Assembly: GCA_041725935.1 (NCBI GenBank) | Contig: JBGRQD010000011.1 | Span: forward strand, 1-64,000 | Reading direction: 5' to 3' | Origin: Marivita sp041725935 | GTDB lineage: Bacteria; Pseudomonadota; Alphaproteobacteria; Rhodobacterales; Rhodobacteraceae | Length of the DNA: 64,000 nt | In this document: positions 52,025 to 61,048 of the stretch, one piece after another | Layout: each line of letters opens with the position of its first letter | Numbering within the stretch: position 1 is the first letter of the stretch | Translations under genes and position numbers: made by a program | The notes under the pieces: model-generated | Told to the model about the DNA's origin: nothing | The model's database searches: none | What the model saw: only the letters and a program-made list of their open reading frames with translations

Positions 52025-52953
52025 GGTGCGGTGTCCCAGATTTTGGGCGGTTCCGGCAGATCAAGCCCGGTCGGAGGCTGAAATCGGTAGGTCATCGGCA
52101 ACAGCCGTTGCCGCACGACTGGCGCACGCAAAAGGCCCGGCATGGCTGACGCAACCGGGCGCAGCATATTGGCAACAGCCCACAGACCCCGCCACGGCAG
52201 TGGCACAACCAGCTTGGGCCAGCCGGTCTGTTGCAGCGTCGAAATCACCGCGTGGCGGGTCGGCAGCGCCGGATCGACAAGGGTGAAGGTGTTGTCGATC
52301 CGCCGTATCGTGGCCTGCACCAGCGCCGCGGCACAGCGCGTGACGTGGCACATGGGCAACGGATCATTGGTCGGCGCGCCGAACAGAAGTGGCCCTACGG
52401 CAACACCCAGATGCGCGTTCCACAGGTGATCCACGTCATAAACAATGCCGGGGCGCAGCACGGTCAGGCTGTTGAACCGTGCGGCACGGGCAAGGGATTC
52501 CTGTTCGGCCTTGGCACCCGAATAGGCATCGCGGGCAGTGCTTTGCGTCACCAGCGGTGTGTCATCCGTCAATTCTCCGCCAATGGGCACGTGATGTGTG
52601 TCATAGACGGCCAGCGAGCTTGCCAGCGTCAGATGGCCGACGCCGGCCGCCTGCATCGCGTCGATGATCCGCTGCGTGCCACCAATCGTCAGGCGCGCGT
52701 GGTCCTGCGGATCGCCGGACATGGCGGCGGCCAGATGGATGACGGCGTCACAGCCCTGCATGGCGTCACCCAGCACAGACGTGCTGTCCCGTACGGTCAG
52801 GTCGGCCGAAACGTACGTGACGCCCTCGCGCTCGGGTCCGGCACGACGCTGCACCGCGACGACCTCGAGCCCCGCATCGAGGGCTGCCTGCACCGTGGCG
52901 CGGCCGATGAATCCGGTCGCTCCGGTGATCAGGACACGCGTCACATCGCCCAT
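52021..52953 (-). CDS. NAD-dependent epimerase/dehydratase (extended SDR)
   Basis: A 310-residue Rossmann-fold enzyme. Evidence is VLITGATGFIGRATVQAA at the N-terminus, DAVIHLAAAMSG, the catalytic Ser region LTLASSLAVYD and the YxxxK pair in DAYSGAKAEQE. It probably modifies a nucleotide sugar for the adjacent glycosyltransferases. ATG 52953 overlaps the upstream gene by 13 bases; GTG 52944 (GTGA overlap) is an equally good start that removes three residues. The frame continues upstream to 53268 but is shadow sequence of the preceding gene. Confidence 0.9.
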   Translation of the reverse strand: MGDVTRVLITGATGFIGRATVQAALDAGLEVVAVQRRAGPEREGVTYVSADLTVRDSTSVLGDAMQGCDAVIHLAAAMSGDPQDHARLTIGGTQRIIDAMQAAGVGHLTLASSLAVYDTHHVPIGGELTDDTPLVTQSTARDAYSGAKAEQESLARAARFNSLTVLRPGIVYDVDHLWNAHLGVAVGPLLFGAPTNDPLPMCHVTRCAAALVQATIRRIDNTFTLVDPALPTRHAVISTLQQTGWPKLVVPLPWRGLWAVANMLRPVASAMPGLLRAPVVRQRLLPMTYRFQPPTGLDLPEPPKIWDTAP

Positions 52954-54068
52954 GGCATCGGCTCCATCGGATCGCAGCGCGTGGTCATCGTCTGCGCGCC
53001 GGAGGTTTCGCCCGCGTTCTGGATCGCGAGGGTCACCTCTGTCATGTGCAAGGCGAAATCGTTGGACAGGCGCGATGGACGGTCCTCGCGGATCGCGTCC
53101 AGCATCTCGGCTGGGCCAAGCATGAAGTTCATTGCCGCAGCGCCCCAGCGTTTGACCTTGGGATGGGTCGGCTGGACCAGCTTCAGCCGTTTCGGAAAGG
53201 GCGATTCCATCAGGCGGCGGCGGATCGTCATGCGCTTGGCAAAACTTACCTTGGCCGAATTGTCCCACGCCGCCTTGCAGGCCAGCACGCCATCGTCACC
53301 GATGACGCGGATCCGGTGATCATGCGGTGCCACGATGGAACAGGTCAGGCGGGTCATCGGGCCGTTGTCGAAAAACAACGTGGCCACCGACAGATCCGGC
53401 GCGAAAGGTCCGGTGCCTTCCTTGTCGGGGATGGTTTCGGCAGAGGCAGCCACCACGGTGCGCACCGATCCGAACCACGAGATCAGCCAGCCCAGATAAT
53501 AACCCGCATGCTCCAACGTGCAGCCGACGCGGAATTCATCCTCGAAGGGCCAGGCCGCACCGGATTCCGAGAGCCACTTTTTATACGCCGCCTGTGGCAC
53601 GAACCCGTCGTCGAGCTCGGCATAAATGGCACGTGGCACGCCGGCAACACCTGTACGGATGGCGTGCCCCAGCGTCTGCGCCGCTTCGCCCAACACGCTG
53701 CAGGGCGCAGAGGCCAGCATCAGGTTGGTTGCCTGCGCATGCGCATGCAGCGCTTTGGCGTCTTCGACGTTCATGGCCAGCGGTTTTTCCGAATAGGTGT
53801 GACAGCCCGCGGCAAGGCAGGCGGAGTTCACCTCGAAATGAGCGGACGGGTTGGTCAGGTTTAGCACGACGCCATCGTGCGGGTGCTGATCCAGAAGCTG
53901 CTCCAGCGACGAAACAGAGGGCACATCCCAGAAGGCACAGAACTGCGCCAGCCGTTTGGCATTCCTGTCATAGACCCCGGCCACGGTGATGTCGTCCATC
54001 GCGCGCAGCGACCGCATGTAGAGATCGGCCACGAAACCGCAGCCGATGATCGAGACAACACCGCTCAT
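52941..54068 (-). CDS. Gfo/Idh/MocA family oxidoreductase
   Basis: A 375-residue NAD(P)-dependent oxidoreductase. The N-terminal nucleotide site is VSIIGCGFVADLYMRSLRAM and the catalytic lysine lies in YSEKPLAMN near residue 95. The C-terminal alpha/beta domain includes LEHAGYYLGWLISWFGSVRT. It is the first gene of the leftward operon (this gene, SDR, GT4, GT2, fused Gfo/Idh-SDR). Together with the fused protein it gives the locus two oxidoreductase and two SDR units, consistent with synthesis of an unusual sugar. Transcription starts divergently from the WecG-like gene. Confidence 0.9.
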   Translation of the reverse strand: MSGVVSIIGCGFVADLYMRSLRAMDDITVAGVYDRNAKRLAQFCAFWDVPSVSSLEQLLDQHPHDGVVLNLTNPSAHFEVNSACLAAGCHTYSEKPLAMNVEDAKALHAHAQATNLMLASAPCSVLGEAAQTLGHAIRTGVAGVPRAIYAELDDGFVPQAAYKKWLSESGAAWPFEDEFRVGCTLEHAGYYLGWLISWFGSVRTVVAASAETIPDKEGTGPFAPDLSVATLFFDNGPMTRLTCSIVAPHDHRIRVIGDDGVLACKAAWDNSAKVSFAKRMTIRRRLMESPFPKRLKLVQPTHPKVKRWGAAAMNFMLGPAEMLDAIREDRPSRLSNDFALHMTEVTLAIQNAGETSGAQTMTTRCDPMEPMPWAM

Positions 54069-54201
54069 GCCGCGACCCTCACGGGGCGGCGACCGCCGAC
54101 CGGGCGTCGGACGATACGGATTCGGGTGCGTCTCACAGGCTGCTCATGTGGTTTTGTGCGTCTTTTCGAAGGGGGTAGACCATCCAATCATGGTCATAAT
54201 T

Positions 54202-54246
54202 CGACAAACGCCGGATTTCTTGTGTGTCTTAGGATAAATTTTGTCG
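54202..54246. promoter_or_regulatory. Inverted repeat in divergent promoter region
   Basis: CGACAAA (54202-54208) and TTTGTCG (54240-54246) form a perfect 7-bp inverted repeat with a 31-base spacer. It lies in the 265-base region between the leftward sugar-modification operon and the rightward WecG-like gene, so it could control both. The flanks TTCGACAAA and TTTGTCGGAA extend the match with one difference. The rest of the gap shows nothing definite. Confidence 0.4.
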
Positions 54247-54333
54247 GAATGTCTTGATTTTGCAGCCCCGTGGTCGCGATTTGGCCGCATGACACAGGCA
54301 GAAATCCCCAAAGTCACGATACAGGAGGCACCG

Positions 54334-55119
54334 ATGCGCTTTTGGGGCCACGATTTCGATGTGGCGGTCAACGTCCCCGATTGGGTCGCCCTGGAGCGGC
54401 AGATCTCGTCGCGTCTGCGTGCGGGGCAGGGGTTTTCACTGGCCACGATCAATTTGGACCATTTGGTAAAATTACGTCAGGAGCAGCGCTTTCGGGATGC
54501 CTATGCTGCGCAAGACCTTGTGGTGGCCGATGGCAACCCGATTGTCTGGATGTCGAAACTTGCCGGACGCCCGGTATCGCTGATCCCCGGTTCTGATGCC
54601 ATTTTGCCACTGGTGCGGATCGCGGCAGCGCATGGAAAGACCATTGCGCTGGTTGGCAGCACCGATGACACGTTGGCCGCTGCAAAAACCTATCTGGAAC
54701 GCGAAGTGCCCGGCACACGGATCGTGGCCACACTTGCGCCGCCCATGGGGTTCGATCCCACAGGCGCTTCGGCGGATACGGTTCTGGAGGCGCTGACCGC
54801 CTCGAACGCCGATATCGCCTTTCTTGCGCTGGGGGCGCCCAAGCAAGAGCTGTTCGCGGCCTACGGGCGTGGCAAACTGGATCATGTCGGGTTCATCTCG
54901 ATCGGTGCGGGTCTGGATTTCTTTTCAGGCGCGCAGATTCGGGCACCGGCATGGGTGCGGGCCATCGCGATGGAATGGCTGTGGCGGGCGCTGTCGCAGC
55001 CTGCGCGCCTGATCCCGCGCTATGCAAAGTGTTTTGCAATCCTGCCCGTCGAACTGGCCCATGCGCTCAAGTTGCGGTTTGCGCAGGTGCCGACTCGACC
55101 AGCGCCCGAGGGCGAGTAA
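54334..55119 (+). CDS. WecG/TagA/CpsF family glycosyltransferase (GT26)
   Basis: A 261-residue transferase that in characterised relatives adds a sugar to an undecaprenyl-pyrophosphate-linked acceptor at the inner membrane. The signature segments are ATINLDHLVKL, VVADGNPIVWMSKL, FLALGAPKQELF and the C-terminal RAPAWVRAIAMEWLWRALSQ. AGGAGG five bases before ATG 54334 fixes the start; earlier in-frame ATGs at 54241 and 54289 lack such a site. It is divergent from the sugar operon and convergent with the ABC transporter genes. Caulobacter HfsJ is a family member in holdfast synthesis, so an adhesive polysaccharide is possible but unproven. Confidence 0.92.
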   Translation: MRFWGHDFDVAVNVPDWVALERQISSRLRAGQGFSLATINLDHLVKLRQEQRFRDAYAAQDLVVADGNPIVWMSKLAGRPVSLIPGSDAILPLVRIAAAHGKTIALVGSTDDTLAAAKTYLEREVPGTRIVATLAPPMGFDPTGASADTVLEALTASNADIAFLALGAPKQELFAAYGRGKLDHVGFISIGAGLDFFSGAQIRAPAWVRAIAMEWLWRALSQPARLIPRYAKCFAILPVELAHALKLRFAQVPTRPAPEGE

Positions 55120-55126
55120 CGCAGGT

Positions 55127-55765
55127 TCAGTCGAGCCGGTGTACCCGGCCGCCCGCCGCGTCTGCATCTGCGTGATCGTGTGTGACCAGCAGGACAGGCA
55201 GCCCGTTCGCCCGTGCCTGTGCAAAGACCAGTTCGCGGATCTGGTCGCGCCGTTCCGTGTCGAGCCGGGAAAACGGCTCGTCCAGCAGAAGCGCCTTTGG
55301 GCCTGACAGCAGCATCCGCATCAGCGCCACCCGCGCCTTTTGCCCGCCGGACAGCGTGTCAGGGTCGCGCGTGGCAAAGCCACCCAGCCCGATATCCTCA
55401 AGCGCCTTGTCGATCTTGCGTTTGCGCTCTGTCCGGCCCTTGATGCTGGCGCGCAGACCGAAGGCAAGGTTTTCGCCCACCGACAGGTGCGGAAACAGCA
55501 GATCGTCCTGAAACAGGATGCCGACATGCCGTGCTTCGGGGGCGAGATCGGTGATGTCGGTGCCGTTCAGCTTCACCCGCCCCTGTGCCGCGAACCCTGT
55601 GTCGAGCGTGCCGATGATGTAGGACAACAGCGTCGACTTGCCCGATCCGCTGGGCCCCATCACGGTCAGCACCTCGCCGGGTGCGACATGGTCGGAAATG
55701 TCGACCAGCGTGCGCCCGTCGCGGCGGATCACCACACCGTCAAGGGTCAGTCCGGGATCAGGCAT
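55127..55765 (-). CDS. ynjD: ABC transporter ATP-binding protein, YnjD-like
   Basis: A 212-residue ABC ATPase. Walker A is GPSGSGKST (about 36-44), the Q-loop is in LFQDDLLFPHLSVGENLAFG, the signature is LSGGQKARVALMR, Walker B is ALLLDEPFSRLD, and the H-loop is VTHDHADADA. It is short, like the YnjD/ThiQ group, with no regulatory C-terminal domain. It overlaps the permease gene by 8 bases. The order binding protein, permease, ATPase matches E. coli ynjBCD, hence the symbol, which is a synteny-based assignment. Confidence 0.88.
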   Translation of the reverse strand: MPDPGLTLDGVVIRRDGRTLVDISDHVAPGEVLTVMGPSGSGKSTLLSYIIGTLDTGFAAQGRVKLNGTDITDLAPEARHVGILFQDDLLFPHLSVGENLAFGLRASIKGRTERKRKIDKALEDIGLGGFATRDPDTLSGGQKARVALMRMLLSGPKALLLDEPFSRLDTERRDQIRELVFAQARANGLPVLLVTHDHADADAAGGRVHRLD

Positions 55766-57476
55766 GGCGCAGCCCCCTGCGGTTGCGCCAGAGGATGGCG
55801 GGAACGAACAGCGCCAGCGCGAAGGGCAAGAGTGCCAGCGCCGTCTGGCTGAGCGCATAGACCGAAATCACCCGCCGGTCACCCCCGGATGCCAGCGCGA
55901 CCGCCTCGGTGGTGAGGGTCTGCACCCGTCCGGCCCCTGCTAGAAGCGTCGGCAGGAATTGTCCGATGGACACGGCAAAGCCCACGGCAGACGCGATCAG
56001 GATGGGCCGCAGCAACATCGGCAGACGCACCCGCCACAGCACCCCGTCACACCCCGCGCCCAACGCCCGCGCGACATGGCCATAGCGGGCATCCCAGGCG
56101 CGGAAGGGATCGGCCAGGGACAGGAAGACATAGGGCAGGACAAAGACGATATGCATCGCGATCACTGCGGTCCGGTTGCCGTCCAGACCGGTATAGATGG
56201 CCAGAGTTTGCAACCCGGTCAGGAACGCGATCTGCGGCACGATCAGCGGCACGTAGAGCAGCCAGAGCGCGCGGGTGCCGGGTTTCAGGCCGTGGCGTTC
56301 CTCGGCCTCCAGGCAGGCGAGCGTCAGCAGCAGCGCGATCAGCGTCGCAACTGACGCGATGATCAGGGTTTCGGTGATGACGGGCCAAAGGTTCATCGCG
56401 TGGCGCATCCATGTGCGTGTCGTAAACCCACCGGGCAGCAGGTCGGGAAAGTTCCAGAACCCGGCAAAGGACCAGACCAGCAGGCCAAGGATGCCGAAGA
56501 CAATGGCGCTGGCGCTGAGGATTGCGGCTGTCAGGGACAGTGCCTTGATGCTGCGGGTCGCGCCGCCTCGGGTGCCAGAGGCGACCCAGATGCGTCCCAG
56601 ACGGGCAATCGCGACCTCGGCCAGACGCCACAGGATCAACGTGAAGATGACCAGCGTCAGTTGCCAGACAGCCGCAGCCGAGGCGAGGAAGCGCAGGCTC
56701 AGCTCCGGGTCGTTCATCCATTTGAGGATCTGCACCGACAACGTCGATGGCGTTGTCGGCCCGAGGATCAGCGACACATCCACAACCGTCATGGAAAAGG
56801 CGAGCACCGCGTAGACCGGCAGCCTGATCTGCGCATAGACACGCGGAAAGACGGTTTTGAACCACGCGGTGACAGGCGCATATCCGAGGGCGAGTGCGGT
56901 ATCGCGGGTTTGGGTCGTGCGGATCTGGGTCAGTGCCGCAAGCGTCATCAACAGCAGGAACGGCACTTCCTTGACCACCAGACCCGCGATCAGGGACAGG
57001 CCCAGCGGGTCTTGCAGGATCAGCAGGTCCGGCGGTCTGTCCCAACCGGTCAGCCAAGGCGATGTGGCCCGTGCGATCCAACCAGACGGTGCGATCAGGA
57101 AGGCCAGGCCAAAGGCCGCGGCAGCATGGGGCACCGACAGGAGCGGCGAGAGCATGCGTTCGATGATGCGAAAGGCCCGCGATCCGCTCCACGCCGCGCA
57201 GATGAGGGTCACCAGCAGCAGGGACAGGGCTGTGGCCGCGACTCCGGTGGTGACACTCAGAACGCTGGCGCGGGTGATGCCGGGCCAGTCGAACAGCATG
57301 TCAAAGGCGGTGAGGGTGATCGCGTCACCGCTAAGTGCGGGCATGTAGCCGAAGGCGGGGCCAATCGTGCCCAAGACACCCGCCACCACGGGACCGACCA
57401 TGATGGCGAGGGTCAGAAACGGGGCCCAGGGCAACAGCCGGGCCCGCGCATGTGTCGTATCGCAGCGTGGAGTCAC
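55758..57476 (-). CDS. ynjC: ABC transporter permease, two-domain, YnjC-like
   Basis: A 572-residue inner-membrane protein with two tandem permease units of about six TMs each, as in ThiP and YnjC. Each half has a coupling EAA-like loop (DTALALGYAPVTAWFKTVFP in the first, HVARALGAGCDGVLWRVRLP in the second). The GTG at 57476 is chosen: it begins seven bases after the binding-protein stop and is followed by a normal leader into the first TM (FLTLAIMVGPVVAGVL). The open frame upstream overlaps the binding-protein gene and is not family-like. Confidence 0.88.
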   Translation of the reverse strand: MTPRCDTTHARARLLPWAPFLTLAIMVGPVVAGVLGTIGPAFGYMPALSGDAITLTAFDMLFDWPGITRASVLSVTTGVAATALSLLLVTLICAAWSGSRAFRIIERMLSPLLSVPHAAAAFGLAFLIAPSGWIARATSPWLTGWDRPPDLLILQDPLGLSLIAGLVVKEVPFLLLMTLAALTQIRTTQTRDTALALGYAPVTAWFKTVFPRVYAQIRLPVYAVLAFSMTVVDVSLILGPTTPSTLSVQILKWMNDPELSLRFLASAAAVWQLTLVIFTLILWRLAEVAIARLGRIWVASGTRGGATRSIKALSLTAAILSASAIVFGILGLLVWSFAGFWNFPDLLPGGFTTRTWMRHAMNLWPVITETLIIASVATLIALLLTLACLEAEERHGLKPGTRALWLLYVPLIVPQIAFLTGLQTLAIYTGLDGNRTAVIAMHIVFVLPYVFLSLADPFRAWDARYGHVARALGAGCDGVLWRVRLPMLLRPILIASAVGFAVSIGQFLPTLLAGAGRVQTLTTEAVALASGGDRRVISVYALSQTALALLPFALALFVPAILWRNRRGLRHA

Positions 57477-57483
57477 GCCCTGT

Positions 57484-58689
57484 CTACTGGGCGACGCCGT
57501 ACCGGTCGGTCCAGTCTTCCTCGAGCTTGACCATCCAGCTTGGATGTGGCTCGGACAAAGTGTTGCCAAGCTCTTCGGGCGGCAGCGTCGCGATACCAAG
57601 CTCCAGCGCATCGAACCGTGCACGGTCTTCGCCAGAAAGTTTGGCGAGGTCCAGAACTGTGCCAAGGCCCCAGACCTCGGGGTCCTGCATCATCGCCTGC
57701 GCTTCGGGGGACATGATGAAATTCGCCAACACCATCGCACCCGCCTTGGCGTTCGCGTTGTAGGGAATGGCGACAAAGCTGGCATTGCCGATGCTGCCGG
57801 CATCCATGACAAAGCTGCGCACGCTGTTCTGAAGCTGCCCGTTGGCAATCGCGTTGCTGGCCTCGTTCGGGTTGAAGCTGATGGCAAGGTCGATCTCGCC
57901 ATCGGCCATCAGCTGGATCTGGCGGGATTCGTTCTGCGGATACGCGCGGCCTGCGCGCCAAAGGGTCGGTGTCAGACCGTCAAGGAAGGTCCAGAAATCG
58001 GCGGTTGCGGCCGCGTAATCCGCCTCTTCAACGGGCGCTTGCAGCACCGAGGCGTCGGGGACAAATTCGATCAGCGCCTGCTTGAGAAAGGTCGACCCGA
58101 GGAAATTCGGCGGCTGCGGATAGGTGAAGCGACCGGGATTGGCGGCGGCATACTCCGCCAGTTCTGCCATTGTCGTGGGCGGCGTATCAAGCCGCGCGGT
58201 GTCATAGTAGAACACCACCTGCGCCATGCCCCACGGTGCCTCCAGCCCATCTGTGGGCACGGTGAAATCCGAAATCACAGCCGGTTTGCCCGCAACATCG
58301 ACATTGGCCCAGCTTGGCGTCTGTTCGACCCACGGACCGAACAGCAGGTCCTGCCGCTTCATCGCGGCGAAGTTCTCGCCGTTGATCCAGATCAGATCGA
58401 CCGCGCCGCCTTCGTCCTTGCCGGCGGTCTTTTCCGCGAGCACACGGGATACCGCATCGGCGGTGTCCGACAGTTTCACATGTTCGAGCGTCACGCCGTA
58501 GTCTTCCTGCACCCGGCTGCCGATCCACGCGATAAAGCTGTTGATCGTGTCTGACCCACCCCAGGCGTTCCAATAAACCGTCTGTCCGCGCGCCTCTTCG
58601 GTGACGGCGTCCCAGTTCGACGGATCGGGTTCGGCATGGGCCGCAAAGGCGGTAAATGTGGCCAGCGTGGCAGCAAGAAGTGTCCGCAT
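57484..58689 (-). CDS. ynjB: ABC transporter substrate-binding protein, YnjB-like
   Basis: A 401-residue periplasmic binding protein. A signal peptide (MRTLLAATLATFTAFAAHA) is followed by the YnjB-type segment VYWNAWGGSDTINSFIAWIG, then DLIWINGENFAAMKRQDLLF and TPPTTMAELAEYAAANPGRF. The family is related to iron- and thiamine-type binding proteins, but the YnjB ligand is not established to my knowledge. It is the first gene of a three-gene leftward operon. The divergent CDP-alcohol phosphatidyltransferase matches the ynjF gene of the E. coli cluster. Confidence 0.9.
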   Translation of the reverse strand: MRTLLAATLATFTAFAAHAEPDPSNWDAVTEEARGQTVYWNAWGGSDTINSFIAWIGSRVQEDYGVTLEHVKLSDTADAVSRVLAEKTAGKDEGGAVDLIWINGENFAAMKRQDLLFGPWVEQTPSWANVDVAGKPAVISDFTVPTDGLEAPWGMAQVVFYYDTARLDTPPTTMAELAEYAAANPGRFTYPQPPNFLGSTFLKQALIEFVPDASVLQAPVEEADYAAATADFWTFLDGLTPTLWRAGRAYPQNESRQIQLMADGEIDLAISFNPNEASNAIANGQLQNSVRSFVMDAGSIGNASFVAIPYNANAKAGAMVLANFIMSPEAQAMMQDPEVWGLGTVLDLAKLSGEDRARFDALELGIATLPPEELGNTLSEPHPSWMVKLEEDWTDRYGVAQ

Positions 58690-58815
58690 GTCATCATGTC
58701 CTTGGTATTTGAGGCAAAGGCCTAAGTTTCGAGCTTAAGACCAGCGTTACCCGGTTGTGGTCAAATGACAAACAGGTGTGCAAGATTTCAGTGTACGCGC
58801 TGAGACCGGCCCGCT

Positions 58816-59457
58816 ATGGCGATCACCGACCCTGACGCGCGAGGCCGAACGATGATCGACGCCGCACTCCTGCCGCATGTCAAACGCGCCATTGACCGGC
58901 CTGCGCGGATGCTTGTCGCGCGCGGGGTCGGTGCGGACCAGATCACGCTTGTGGGTTTCGGCATCGGGCTTTTGGGGGTGCTGGCGCTGTGGGCAGGGAT
59001 ATTCTGGGTGGCGCTGCTCTGCCTTGCGCTGAACCGGCTGGCAGATGGTCTGGACGGAGCGGTCGCACGTCTGACCCGCCCCACGGATCGGGGCGCGTTT
59101 CTGGATATCGCGCTGGACTTCATGTTCTACGGCCTGTTCCCGCTGGGATTTGCGCTGCATGACCCGACCATGAACGCGCTGCCCGCCGCTGTGCTGATCT
59201 GCAGTTTCATCGGCACCGGATCAAGCTTTCTCGCCTTTTCGATCATTGCCGAAAAACGCGGGCTGGCCTCCAAAGACTACCCGGCCAAGGGCATCTACTA
59301 TCTTGGCGGTTTGACCGAAGGCGCCGAGACAATCGCGATTTTCGTGGCGATGTGCCTGTTCCCGGCGGCATTTCCATGGCTGGCCTACGGGTATGCAGGT
59401 CTTTGCGCGATCACCACGCTGACGCGCTGGCTGGCAGGGTGGCGGGTGTTTGACTAG
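58816..59457 (+). CDS. CDP-alcohol phosphatidyltransferase, YnjF-like
   Basis: A 213-residue integral membrane enzyme with about six TMs. The catalytic CDP-alcohol signature is seen as ADGLDGAVAR followed by GAFLDIALDF, which supplies the metal-binding Asp residues. Such enzymes transfer a phosphatidyl or related group from CDP-diacylglycerol to an alcohol. The substrate is not evident; the ynjBCD neighbours suggest a YnjF orthologue. ATG 58816 is reported; ATG 58852 is an alternative just before the conserved part. It is divergent from ynjB. Confidence 0.85.
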   Translation: MAITDPDARGRTMIDAALLPHVKRAIDRPARMLVARGVGADQITLVGFGIGLLGVLALWAGIFWVALLCLALNRLADGLDGAVARLTRPTDRGAFLDIALDFMFYGLFPLGFALHDPTMNALPAAVLICSFIGTGSSFLAFSIIAEKRGLASKDYPAKGIYYLGGLTEGAETIAIFVAMCLFPAAFPWLAYGYAGLCAITTLTRWLAGWRVFD

Positions 59458-59530
59458 CGCGCCCTCTCCACATCCTGCACCAGCTCTGCTACACCGCGCC
59501 CAATACCGGGCCGAGCAGAGGACAGCGACC

Positions 59531-61048
59531 ATGACCACCCCGAAACCTGTCGTTCTGACCATCCTCGACGGCTGGGGCCTGCGCGACGATCCGACAGCGA
59601 ATGCGCCGAAACTGGCGAACACGCCGACCATGGATCACCTGATGGCGACCTGCCCAAACGCGACGCTGATCACGCATGGACCGGATGTGGGCCTGCCCAG
59701 CGGGCAGATGGGCAATTCCGAGGTCGGGCACACCAATATCGGTGCCGGGCGCGTGGTGGCGATGGATCTGGGGCAGATCGACCTTGCCATCGAAGACGGC
59801 AGTTTCTTTCAAAACGCCGCGATCCTTGATTTCGCCAAGACGGTCAAGGATGCCGGTGGGCGGGCGCATCTGATGGGCGTGGTCTCGGATGGCGGGGTTC
59901 ACGGGCATATCAACCATATCAAGGCGGCGGTGAAGATGCTCACCGATCAGGGCGTCGATGTCGTGCTGCACGCGATCACCGACGGGCGCGATGTGGCGCC
60001 TTCCTCGGCCAAGGGGTTCATGGCGGACATGGTCGACAGCCTGCCTGCATCAGCCTCCATCGGCACCGTGATCGGGCGCTATTTCGCGATGGACCGCGAC
60101 ACGCGCTGGGACCGGGTCGAACGCGCCTATGACGCGATGATCCGGGGGCACGGCGTTGCGGCGGATACGGCACTGCAGGCGGTCGAGCAGGCTTATGCCA
60201 AGGGCCAGACCGACGAATTCATCGAGCCCTGCGTGATCGGTGGGTACACAGGCCTGAGCAAAGGCGACGGGCTTTTCTGCCTCAACTTCCGCGCCGATCG
60301 CGCGCGCGAAATCCTTGCCGCGATCGGCGATCCCGCCTTTGACGGGTTCGAGCGCGACAGGCCCGACCTGTCCGCGTTGCTGGGCATGGTGGATTATTCC
60401 AAGGCGCATAACGCCTACATGACCACCGCCTACCCCAAGCAGGAGATCCGCAACACGCTGGGCGAGTGGGTCGCCAAACAGGGCAAGCGGCAGTACCGGC
60501 TGGCCGAGACCGAGAAATACCCGCATGTGACGTTTTTCCTCAACGGCGGCCAAGAGACGCCGGAAGCGGGGGAAGACCGCTTCATGCCCAAGAGCCCGAA
60601 TGTCGCGACCTATGACCTTCAGCCGGAAATGTCGGCCCAAGAGGTGACCGAGAAGTTCGTTGCGGCGGTCGAGGCGGGGTATGAACTGATCGTGACCAAT
60701 TACGCGAACCCGGACATGGTTGGCCATACCGGCGATCTGGACGCCGCGATCAAGGCCTGCGAGGCGGTGGATACCGGGTTGGGCAAGGTTCTGGCCGCTG
60801 TCGAAAAGGCAGGCGGCGCGATGATCGTGACTGCGGATCATGGCAATTGCGAAATGATGATCGATCCCGACACCGGCGGCGCGCATACGGCCCATACGAC
60901 CAACCTTGTGCCGGTTGTTCTCTATGGCGGCCCGGAGGGTGCGACCTTGGCCGATGGACGGCTGGCTGACCTTGCGCCGACGCTGCTGGCGCTTATGGGG
61001 TTGCCGCAACCGGACGACATGACAGGGCAAAGCCTGATCCGCACATGA
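59531..61048 (+). CDS. gpmI: 2,3-bisphosphoglycerate-independent phosphoglycerate mutase
   Basis: A 505-residue cytoplasmic Mn2+-dependent glycolytic enzyme interconverting 3- and 2-phosphoglycerate. Full-length family features are VLTILDGWGLRDD (first metal site), the phosphoserine in GQMGNSEVGHTNIGAGR, HAITDGRDVAPSSAKGF, FRADRAREI, PNVATYDLQPEMSA, and the C-terminal metal-binding ADHGNCEMM with GGAHTAHTTNLVP. ATG 59531 follows AGAGGACAGC. Its stop overlaps the EnvC-like start by 4 bases, beginning a gpmI-envC-ctpA(-rppH) cluster common in alphaproteobacteria. Confidence 0.97.
   Translation: MTTPKPVVLTILDGWGLRDDPTANAPKLANTPTMDHLMATCPNATLITHGPDVGLPSGQMGNSEVGHTNIGAGRVVAMDLGQIDLAIEDGSFFQNAAILDFAKTVKDAGGRAHLMGVVSDGGVHGHINHIKAAVKMLTDQGVDVVLHAITDGRDVAPSSAKGFMADMVDSLPASASIGTVIGRYFAMDRDTRWDRVERAYDAMIRGHGVAADTALQAVEQAYAKGQTDEFIEPCVIGGYTGLSKGDGLFCLNFRADRAREILAAIGDPAFDGFERDRPDLSALLGMVDYSKAHNAYMTTAYPKQEIRNTLGEWVAKQGKRQYRLAETEKYPHVTFFLNGGQETPEAGEDRFMPKSPNVATYDLQPEMSAQEVTEKFVAAVEAGYELIVTNYANPDMVGHTGDLDAAIKACEAVDTGLGKVLAAVEKAGGAMIVTADHGNCEMMIDPDTGGAHTAHTTNLVPVVLYGGPEGATLADGRLADLAPTLLALMGLPQPDDMTGQSLIRT

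Noticed and set aside
56400..57530. 376-codon open frame antisense to the ABC permease
   Set aside because: Charged, low-hydrophobicity shadow of a membrane protein; the permease and its partners on the other strand are convincing.
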